NCBI GenBank assembly: GCA_023412495.1 | Contig: JAEYNP010000016.1 | Location: 124,001-188,000 of the forward strand | Direction: 5' to 3' | DNA length: 64,000 nt | DNA from: Pseudomonadota bacterium | Lineage (GTDB): Bacteria; Desulfobacterota; Desulfobulbia; Desulfobulbales; Desulfocapsaceae | Shown: positions 57,515 to 64,000 of the stretch, piece by piece | How positions within the stretch are numbered: position 1 is the first letter of the stretch | How the letters are laid out: each line of letters opens with the position of its first letter | The notes under the pieces: model-generated | Database searches by the model: none | What the model saw: the letters and a program-made list of their open reading frames with translations, nothing else | Told to the model about the DNA's origin: nothing | Program-made: the position numbers and the translations under genes

Positions 57515-58489
57515 TCAATCGAAAAACTCATGCAGGAACTTGTCCCGGTATTCCCGCGGAGAGAGCTTGGTTTGGCTTTTGAACAGCCGGCGGAAGGTGC
57601 TGCTGTCCTCGTAGCCGATCTGCCGGGTTATTTCCTCGATCGACTCAAGGGTCGATTCCAGTTTCTGTTTGGCGACTTCTATCCGGACCATCTGCAGATA
57701 ACTGATGGGCGAGCAGCCGGTGGCGTTCTGAAACCTCCTTTTGAAATGGCGGGGACTGAGCCGGACATGGTTCGCCACCTCGTCGATCCTGATGTTCCTG
57801 TCATAGTTCTCTTCGAAATAGCGCTGGGCCTTGAGCATCTCGGCATCGTGGTGGTCTTCCCGGCGATGCATGAAGTAGGGGGTTTGGCTGTCACGCCGAG
57901 GATCTATCAGCAAGGCCTTGGCGCAGATTGCCGCAAGCTCTTTCGATCCATATCTGCCGATGATCCGGAGTCCGAGGTTATACTGGGCGGTGGCGGCGCC
58001 GGCGCAGAGCAGCCCGTCTTCTTCTGTGATCAGCCGGTCGATATCGAGACGGACCTTCGGGAAACTCCGCCGGAATTTCCGCGCGAAGTGCCAGTTGGTG
58101 GTAGCCGTCCTGCCATTGAGCAGCCCTGTTTCCGCCAGGAGAAAGGCGCCGGTGCAGAGGGCGGCGATGGGCGTTTTTTTCTCGTGCCGGGCGACGAGCC
58201 AGTTTTGCAGGGGCTTGTTTACCGCTTTCGAGTCGGGCAGGGGGATGAAGGGCGGGATGATGACGAAAGCGGTATCGGTGGCCTCAGTCAAACTCCGGTG
58301 GGGAAGCAGTTGGATGCAGCCGCTGCTGAGCATGGGCCTGCCATCCGCCGAGACGATCTCGGTCGCAAAGAGCGGTTCGCTGCCGCCGGAAAGCGATGCC
58401 TGCCACATGTTGGCGATGGCAAACATGTCGAGAAGTCCCGCAATACCGGAAGCCAGGCAGTTTTCCGCGGCGATGAAGGTGATTTTCAT
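57515..58489 (-). CDS. GlxA-family AraC-type transcriptional regulator
   Basis: 324 aa. The N-terminal DJ-1/PfpI-like domain (1-190) has the nucleophile-elbow-like AALCTGAFLLAETGLLNGR. The C-terminal AraC domain carries two HTH motifs: IRIDEVANHVRLSPRHFKRR and SIEEITRQIGYEDSSTFRRL with KLSPREYR. CTGGAG precedes the ATG. It is divergent from the molybdopterin oxidoreductase (146 bp between starts), so it is the likely regulator of that gene. Confidence 0.92.
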   Translation of the reverse strand: MKITFIAAENCLASGIAGLLDMFAIANMWQASLSGGSEPLFATEIVSADGRPMLSSGCIQLLPHRSLTEATDTAFVIIPPFIPLPDSKAVNKPLQNWLVARHEKKTPIAALCTGAFLLAETGLLNGRTATTNWHFARKFRRSFPKVRLDIDRLITEEDGLLCAGAATAQYNLGLRIIGRYGSKELAAICAKALLIDPRRDSQTPYFMHRREDHHDAEMLKAQRYFEENYDRNIRIDEVANHVRLSPRHFKRRFQNATGCSPISYLQMVRIEVAKQKLESTLESIEEITRQIGYEDSSTFRRLFKSQTKLSPREYRDKFLHEFFD

Positions 58490-58635
58490 ACTCTACTCCA
58501 GGGATAATCAGGCAATGGCCGTTATCGCACGGTTTTTGGCATTTATGCCTCTTTTCCGTTGCCGGTGCAAGGAGTAAATATGAAGCTGATCCAGATGGCT
58601 GTATTTTCGAACCAAGATCCCAGGGAGGTAAAATT

Positions 58636-60879
58636 ATGCACGATTGGCGAAAGACCGGATGTGTGTTGTGTGCGCAGAACTGCGGCCTGGAGATCCTCGT
58701 GGAGGGCGGCAGGATGGTGAAGGTGCGGCCGGACCGTGACAACCCGAGGAGCATAGGCTACGCCTGCCGCAAGGGCATGAATATCCTTAACTATCAGTAC
58801 CCGGCGGGGCGCTTGACCACGCCGCTCAAGCGGGTGGGGGAGGGATTCGTGGCCATCTCCTGGGAGCAGGCGCTTTCGGAAATCGCAGCGAGACTCCGCA
58901 GCCTCGTCGATACTCACGGCCCGCGCTGTCTGGCTTATATGGGCGCGAGTTCCCAGGGCGGACACTTCGAAGCCGCCTTCGGCCTCACCCTCCTCCGTGC
59001 CATGGGCTCGCAGTATCTTTACTCTTCCACCGGGCAGGAATTCAGCGGCGCCTGGTGGGTGGCCGGCCGGATGCTCGGCCGACAGTACAACGTCACCATC
59101 CCCGACGAGCAGGAAACGGAGATGCTGGTCGGCTGGGGCTGGAACGGCATGGAAAGCCATCAGATGCCCCGGGCCCCGAAGGTCTTGACCGAGATCGCCA
59201 GTGATCCGCGGAGGCTGTTGGTGATCATCGATCCGCGGGAAAGCGAGACTGCCCGAATCGCCGACCTCCATCTGCCGGTGCGGCCGGGGACCGATGCCCT
59301 GCTGATGAAGGCGATGATCGCCATCATCCTGGAGAAGAACTGGGAGAACAAAAAATATCTGGCCGAGCATGTCGAAGGCTTCGATCGGATCCGGCCGTGG
59401 TTCACCGGCATCGACACCGAGGCGGCTCTCGCCGTCTGCGATCTCGATCCGCGCCAGGTCGTCGAACTCTGCCGGCTGATGACCGAAAAACGCTGGTGTG
59501 TCCATCCCGATCTCGGCATCTACATGGGCCGCCACAGCGTCCTCAACTCCTACCTGATGCATATCCTCGGGGCGGTTTGCGGGATCTACGGGGTGCGGGG
59601 CGGCAACATCATCCCCGGCATGGTCATGCCGCTCGGCTTTCATGCCGACGAACGAAACCGCAAAGTTTGGCGGACGGTTACGGCCGACATGCCCCCGGCT
59701 GCGGCCGGGTCCTTTCCGCCCGCGGTGGTGCCGGAGGAGATCATGAGCGGCCATCCCGAGCGGCTGCGGGCGATCCTCGTCAACGGCTGCAATCCCCTGC
59801 GTTCCTACCCGGACACCTCCGCCTACGAGAAGGCCTTCGCCCAGGGGCTCGACCTCCTCGTCGCCTGCGACATCGTCATGAGCGAGACGGCGCGCCTGGC
59901 CCATTACGTTCTGCCCTGCCGCAACGGCTATGAATCCTGGGACGGCACCTTCTTTCCCTGGAGCTACCCCGGCGTCTATTTCCAGATGCGGCAACCTCTG
60001 GTCGAGCCCCCCGGCGACTGCCGGGAGGCGGCGGAGATCTTCACCAGCCTGGCGGAGAAACTCGGGCTGGTGCCGCCGATCCCCGAGGAGGTCCGGCAGG
60101 CGGCCCGAGGGCCCCGCCTGCTCTTCGGGACCAAGCTTATGGAATGGGCGGCGCGGGAGCCGGTAATCCGCGCCAGCATGCCCTTTATTCTGGCGAAAAC
60201 GCTGGGCGAGGAGTGGGGCAGCGCCAACAAGGCCGCTCTCTGGGGAATGCTGATGACCGCCCCGAAAACCTTCCGGGAGAATGCCGCCCGTGCCGGGTTC
60301 AAACCGGGGATGGATCAGGGGGATCGGCTGTTCGACGCGATCCTGGCCTCACCCCAGGGGCTGTGGGTCGGGGAAGCAGATATACAAAACCCCATGGCCG
60401 GGATCGCAACCGCCTCGGGAAAGATCGAGGTTTATGTCCCCGAGTTGGAGGAGATGACCCAATCGCTCGATGCCGCCTCGGAGGCGGCGGCCCTGCAGCT
60501 GCCCTCCAAATTTCCGCTCATCCTGAGCGCCGGCAGGCATATGCGCTGCAATGCCAACACTCTCATGCGCAATCCGGCCTGGAACGAGGGCAGGAGAGCC
60601 TGCACCGTGGCCATGCACCCGGACGACGTCCTGGAGTTCGGTTTGCGGGACGGGCAGCAGGTCCGGGTCACCACCGAGGCCGGGACCGAGGCGGGTGAAC
60701 TGGAGGCAGATAGCTCAGTCCGTCGGGGAACGGTTCTCATTCCGCACGGCTTCGGCCTGCTCTACGAGGGGAAGGTCTACGGCATGAATGTCAACCGGCT
60801 CACCTCGAACCGCAACCGGGACATGCTCGGTACGCCCCTGCACCGATTCGTGCCTTGTCGGGTTGAGGCGGAGCGCTAG
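58636..60879 (+). CDS. Molybdopterin-dependent oxidoreductase with [4Fe-4S] site
   Basis: 747 aa of the DMSO reductase superfamily; GGGAGG precedes the ATG. The cluster ligands CVLCAQNC plus a later C in IGYACRKGMN are at the N-terminus. The cofactor-binding body includes SSTGQEFSGAWW, VIIDPRESETARIADLHL, GCNPLRSYPDTSAYEKA and the C-terminal beta barrel (ADSSVRRGTVLIPHGF, MNVNRLTSNRNRDMLGTPLH). There is no Tat signal and no partner electron-transfer subunit adjacent, so it is probably cytoplasmic. The substrate is unknown; acetylene hydratase-like and oxidoreductase activities are both possible. Confidence 0.9.
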   Translation: MHDWRKTGCVLCAQNCGLEILVEGGRMVKVRPDRDNPRSIGYACRKGMNILNYQYPAGRLTTPLKRVGEGFVAISWEQALSEIAARLRSLVDTHGPRCLAYMGASSQGGHFEAAFGLTLLRAMGSQYLYSSTGQEFSGAWWVAGRMLGRQYNVTIPDEQETEMLVGWGWNGMESHQMPRAPKVLTEIASDPRRLLVIIDPRESETARIADLHLPVRPGTDALLMKAMIAIILEKNWENKKYLAEHVEGFDRIRPWFTGIDTEAALAVCDLDPRQVVELCRLMTEKRWCVHPDLGIYMGRHSVLNSYLMHILGAVCGIYGVRGGNIIPGMVMPLGFHADERNRKVWRTVTADMPPAAAGSFPPAVVPEEIMSGHPERLRAILVNGCNPLRSYPDTSAYEKAFAQGLDLLVACDIVMSETARLAHYVLPCRNGYESWDGTFFPWSYPGVYFQMRQPLVEPPGDCREAAEIFTSLAEKLGLVPPIPEEVRQAARGPRLLFGTKLMEWAAREPVIRASMPFILAKTLGEEWGSANKAALWGMLMTAPKTFRENAARAGFKPGMDQGDRLFDAILASPQGLWVGEADIQNPMAGIATASGKIEVYVPELEEMTQSLDAASEAAALQLPSKFPLILSAGRHMRCNANTLMRNPAWNEGRRACTVAMHPDDVLEFGLRDGQQVRVTTEAGTEAGELEADSSVRRGTVLIPHGFGLLYEGKVYGMNVNRLTSNRNRDMLGTPLHRFVPCRVEAER

Positions 60880-60883
60880 GACG

Positions 60884-61858
60884 TCAGCACTGCCACTGTC
60901 CGCCTTCGTTGATGTGCAGCAGGCCCCGCAGCTGCTGCGCATGCTTTTCGGCTTCCTGTAATCGTTCGCCGTACAGACGCCCGGAAGTCTCTTTATGGAG
61001 CTTCCTGAGCATCCGGACCCGCTCCTCCATGGATCGCAGCGCGGCAAAGAGGGCCTGCTCCTCCGTTTCCATCAGGCCCTGAATGAGGGTTCTCCCGGTA
61101 AAAGCGTGACCGATGTGGCACCTGTAACGGCGAACTTCTCCATCCATCTCCACGAGAGGTCCGCCGCAGGCGGGGCAGCCCACGGGCACGAGTTTGCCGT
61201 TGTCTTCAAAGATTTCCAAACTCTTGTCGGTTCCCATCAGCATGGCCAGTTCCTTCCTGATATTCTCGGAATTCTGGAAATCCGCCGGGACGGTTTCCTT
61301 CACCAGGCCGTTCAACAGGGCGCCAATGTCGCCTGCAGACAGGGTATAGTCGACGGCGATATTCTCTGCGGCGCTCCGCGGCATGGAAGGTGCGGCGGCG
61401 GTGTCCGGATCCTGGACGATGGCCAAGCCGCCGCATTTCTTGATGGCGTGGAGGCCGGCGGTGCCGTCGTCGAGTTCTCCCGACAGGACAATGCCGATGA
61501 CCCTCGGACCGAAGGTCGCCGCGGCGGATCGGAAGAGGGGATCGATCGCAGGCCGGCACAGGTTTTCGCGCGGTCCTTCGCTGAGATACGTCTGGGTGGC
61601 ATTGACGAGCAGATGAAAATTGGCCGGGGCGATATGAACGGTGTTTCTGCGGATGTCCTCGCAGTGGCCGGCGGCAATGACCTGCAGCGTGGTGTGCTTG
61701 GCGAGTATATCAACCAGGTAGTTATAGGCCTCCGGCGTGATATGGCGGACGATGAAGATTGAGGCACGCAGATCTTCGGACAATTTTTGGATGATCTGTA
61801 TTAACGGCTCCATGCCGCCATGGGACAATCCTATGACAATGATATCTCGGTTTGGCAT
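60884..61858 (-). CDS. CheB-type protein-glutamate methylesterase with zinc ribbon
   Basis: 324 aa from ATG 61858 (GGAGGCG upstream). The methylesterase triad is visible: GLSHGGMEPL (Ser), VRHITPEAYNYL (His) and LSGELDDGTAGL (Asp). No receiver domain precedes it. A C-terminal ribbon CPACGGPL...YRCHIGHAFT (about 235-265) and a helical tail follow. Such stand-alone CheB proteins occur in alternative chemosensory systems; no che genes are nearby. Confidence 0.88.
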   Translation of the reverse strand: MPNRDIIVIGLSHGGMEPLIQIIQKLSEDLRASIFIVRHITPEAYNYLVDILAKHTTLQVIAAGHCEDIRRNTVHIAPANFHLLVNATQTYLSEGPRENLCRPAIDPLFRSAAATFGPRVIGIVLSGELDDGTAGLHAIKKCGGLAIVQDPDTAAAPSMPRSAAENIAVDYTLSAGDIGALLNGLVKETVPADFQNSENIRKELAMLMGTDKSLEIFEDNGKLVPVGCPACGGPLVEMDGEVRRYRCHIGHAFTGRTLIQGLMETEEQALFAALRSMEERVRMLRKLHKETSGRLYGERLQEAEKHAQQLRGLLHINEGGQWQC

Positions 61859-62228
61859 AACAGCGCCTCCATAAAGAGCCTCTCGCAAAAGAGTCTTTTC
61901 GCCCAATCGCCTGCGGCAAAATTTTTCGCATGCCTTGATCTTGAACGACCATCATTTTGCAAAAGGCTCTAAATGAGAGCAATAAGACCTTTCTTCGAAA
62001 GATCATCGGTCCTTTTCTTTTGATCCCCTTTTTGTCAGGAACGCCGACCTCGACGGGAAGCCTGCCATACCGCATCCAACTTTGATGATTATGAGGCTAG
62101 CCCGATGAGGCCGGCCTCAAACGGTCTTTCAGGGGCTCTTCGACCTTGTGCTTTCTGCCAATATGTCTATTATAGAATTCGGTATCGGCTGGAGATACTG
62201 AAATTACAGTATGAAATATGGGTAAGGT
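61859..62228. other. Divergent intergenic region
   Basis: 370 bp without a gene. An imperfect inverted repeat links agagcctctcgcaaaag (61876-61892) with ttttgcaaaaggctct (about 61955-61970). Promoters for the CheB and PilZ genes must lie here. Confidence 0.4.
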
Positions 62229-62660
62229 ATGGAGAGGAAGAAATCGAGCTGGGATGATATTCCCTCGCTCGATGGTTTGGAAGTGGACTGGGAGTACGAG
62301 CCGGAAAATCCTTTGGGTAGACGAGCCTGGGCGAGAATGGCGAACAAGGATCTCTTTTTTCTTTTTTCTGTAAAAGGTATCCCTGTCAAGGTGGTTTCGA
62401 AGAATTACGACAAGACTGGACACTTGCTCGACATATCTAGAAAAGGCCTGGCTGTCCTGCTGCCGGCCCGGCTCCATAGGGAGCAGCCGGTGAAGATAGG
62501 CTTGTTTTTGGGCAACAAAAAGGTGACGTCCCGCGCCCTGGTCCGCAATACCAGCGAGGTGGAGGGCAAATACCGGACCGGCCTGGAGTTCGTCGATCTG
62601 GAAAAGAATCTGGAGGACTACATCGTCGGGCTGAGTGCGGCGAAGGGTTTTCAAAAATAG
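62229..62660 (+). CDS. PilZ domain protein, candidate c-di-GMP receptor
   Basis: 143 aa. The PilZ signature is present though spread: basic RRAWAR (about 31-36) as the RxxxR arm and HLLDISRKGLAVLLP (about 65-79) as the D/NxSxxG strand, then TGLEFVDLE in the last strand. It probably binds c-di-GMP in the cytoplasm. With the GEMM riboswitch at 22.4 kb it is the second sign of c-di-GMP signalling in the window. Confidence 0.85.
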   Translation: MERKKSSWDDIPSLDGLEVDWEYEPENPLGRRAWARMANKDLFFLFSVKGIPVKVVSKNYDKTGHLLDISRKGLAVLLPARLHREQPVKIGLFLGNKKVTSRALVRNTSEVEGKYRTGLEFVDLEKNLEDYIVGLSAAKGFQK

Positions 62661-62740
62661 CTTGAAGCTCTTGAAAAAAAGCTCGATGAAAGGCAATATG
62701 ATTGAAGAAATCGATGAGTCGAACGAGGCGGGAGCAGAAG

Positions 62741-63298
62741 ATGACCATACGAAAATATCTTGCCAGGATTCCTGTCGGCGCCGAGCGAGAACTCGTCTTC
62801 AGCGGCGAATGCCCGGGCTGCGGACAGCCGGCGGATGTGAACCACGACTTCGGCTGCCGGTATGAGGAGTGCCCCAAGTGTCGCCGCATTCTCATCGGCT
62901 GCAATTGCAGCTGCCTGTCCCCCTATGACTCGGCGAGTCTCATCAAGGCCCTGCACGGACAGTTCACAAGCCTCGCCGACGCGGTGGAGGTAGTCTCGGC
63001 GGCGGAGGCCGGGCGGGGCGGGGAGGAGTCGTACCTGGTCCATGCGGCCATGCAGTACCTCTACGAGAATATCCCCGAGACGGCGAGGATCGGCCTCAAT
63101 CGCCTTTTCCGGCAGAACCATCCCGGCTTGATCCCGCAGCTGCAGGATGACGAGGGTTATGGATACTACACGGCCGAACAGCTCTCGGTCGCCCTGCGTA
63201 TTCCGCTTGCCGAGGTGAACGAAAAGATCGAGGCCATGGTCGCCGCGGGCCAGGGCATCCGCTTCGGCGACGGAATTCGCCTGCATCGGGTGAATTGA
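62741..63298 (+). CDS. Zinc-ribbon hypothetical protein
   Basis: 185 aa from ATG 62741 (GGGAGCAG upstream). The N-terminal 60 residues hold a Cys-rich metal site: ECPGCGQPADVNHDFGC, then ECPKCRRILIGCNCSC. The remainder is helical (LSVALRIPLAEVNEKIEAMV near the end is HTH-like). It is 9 nt upstream of the recD2-like gene and probably co-transcribed. Not recognised. Confidence 0.65.
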   Translation: MTIRKYLARIPVGAERELVFSGECPGCGQPADVNHDFGCRYEECPKCRRILIGCNCSCLSPYDSASLIKALHGQFTSLADAVEVVSAAEAGRGGEESYLVHAAMQYLYENIPETARIGLNRLFRQNHPGLIPQLQDDEGYGYYTAEQLSVALRIPLAEVNEKIEAMVAAGQGIRFGDGIRLHRVN

Positions 63299-63307
63299 CC
63301 ACCCACT

Positions 63308-64000
63308 ATGGCGATCCTTGCGGAGACACTGAAAGGCATCGTCCAGCGGGTCACCTACCACAACGCCGACACCGGCTGGTCCGTTCTTAAAATCACCCCC
63401 TTCGACAGTCCCGGCTCCCTGGAAACGGTGACCGTTCACCAGACCCAGGTCTTCGCCGGGGCCACCATGGAATTCCACGGTGCCTGGACAATCCATCCCC
63501 AGTTCGGCCGCCAGTTCAGGGCGGACAAGGCCGTCGAGAAGAAGCCGGCTACGGCGGCGGCCCTGGAAAAATACCTGGGCTCGGGCCTCATACACGGGGT
63601 AGGCCCCAAGACCGCCGCCAGTATCGTCCGCCACTTCCGGGAGAAGACCCTCGAGGTTTTCGAGCAGGATATCGGTCGGCTCACCGAGGTGCCGGGGATC
63701 GCCCGAAAAAAACTCGAAATGATCGAGGAGGCCTGGCGCGAGCACCGCATGGTCCGGGAGGTGATGATGTTTCTGCAGGGCCATGGCATCTCCACCCTCT
63801 TTGCCGTGCGGATCTACAAAAAATACGGCGAGGAGGCGATCGAGATCGTCAGCCGCGACCCCTACCGCCTCGCCGCCGATTTCTACGGGATCGGCTTCTT
63901 CTCCGCCGACCGGGTGGCGCTCTCCGTCGGCTTTGCCGAGGACAGCGACGAGCGGATCACCGCCGCGATCCGCCATGTGCTGGCGGCCGGCCGCGAGCAG
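63308..64000 (+). CDS. RecD2-type (RecD/TraA) helicase, 5' part; runs off the window
   Basis: 231 codons are present from ATG 63308. The N-terminal OB-fold region (MAILAETLKGIVQRVTYHNA, then TGWSVLKITP, FGRQFRADKA) and the helix-hairpin-helix array (GSGLIHGVGPKTAASIVRHF, VPGIARKKLEMIEEAW, ISRDPYRLAADFYGIGF-like segment) are typical of RecD2, a 5'-3' DNA helicase without RecBC. Walker motifs would lie beyond the edge. Confidence 0.9.
   Translation, partial: MAILAETLKGIVQRVTYHNADTGWSVLKITPFDSPGSLETVTVHQTQVFAGATMEFHGAWTIHPQFGRQFRADKAVEKKPATAAALEKYLGSGLIHGVGPKTAASIVRHFREKTLEVFEQDIGRLTEVPGIARKKLEMIEEAWREHRMVREVMMFLQGHGISTLFAVRIYKKYGEEAIEIVSRDPYRLAADFYGIGFFSADRVALSVGFAEDSDERITAAIRHVLAAGREQ

Overview
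This is a 64 kb, GC-rich, gene-dense stretch of a Gram-negative bacterial chromosome. No rRNA, tRNA, CRISPR array or intact insertion sequence was seen. Gene content points to an anaerobic or microaerobic Desulfobacterota-type bacterium (Desulfobulbales or Desulfuromonadales-like; inference). The clues are cytochrome bd with a DUF4492 partner, a pentaheme cytochrome, heavy selenocysteine use, a def-fmt-larC-pgpA order, an Sfum_1244-family gene, sigma-54-type promoters, a GEMM riboswitch and an encapsulated ferritin.

Layout. 0-1.5 kb: a Braun-type lipoprotein and an L,D-transpeptidase. 1.8-5 kb: the cytochrome bd oxidase operon with two small membrane partners. 5.2-9.1 kb: an ECF sigma factor, two related TPR proteins and a secreted Gly-rich protein. 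9.1-13.6 kb: housekeeping genes (pgpA, larC, fmt, def, plsY). 14-17.3 kb: a pair of SPFH proteins with N-terminal repeats. 17.5-22 kb: a metal and oxygen-stress island (encapsulin with EncFtn cargo, hemerythrin, two further ferritin-like proteins, a Cys-rich copper-storage-type protein). 22.4-25.4 kb: a GEMM riboswitch ahead of a secreted TIKI/TraB-like protein, then two PRC-barrel proteins behind sigma-54-type promoters. 25.5-51.6 kb: mixed functions (lipase-like lipoprotein, UvrD- and Pif1-type helicases, M24 peptidase, alcohol dehydrogenase, divergent endonuclease V, CsgG-like lipoprotein, a receiver-kinase fusion, a CoA-transferase/GNAT fusion), with scattered palindromic repeats and one decayed transposase. 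51.9-57.4 kb: a selenoprotein cluster. 57.5-64 kb: a molybdopterin oxidoreductase with a divergent GlxA-type regulator, an orphan CheB, a PilZ protein and the start of a RecD2 helicase.

The most striking region is 51.9-57.4 kb. Four genes there read through in-frame TGA codons (five TGAs in all), each followed by a short hairpin resembling a bacterial SECIS element. They are a pentaheme cytochrome (U320), a 103-aa protein (U16), a membrane rhodanese-DsbD-thioredoxin fusion (U120 and U125 at the rhodanese active site) and a 149-aa protein with a C-terminal helix-turn-helix (U59). The last three lie between an ArsR-family repressor gene and trxB in one minus-strand operon. Its promoter carries a 36-bp near-perfect palindrome over the -10 element. 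I read this as an ArsR-controlled, selenocysteine-dependent thiol/sulfur redox system fed by thioredoxin reductase and DsbD. The in-frame TGAs are seen directly; the pathway is inference.
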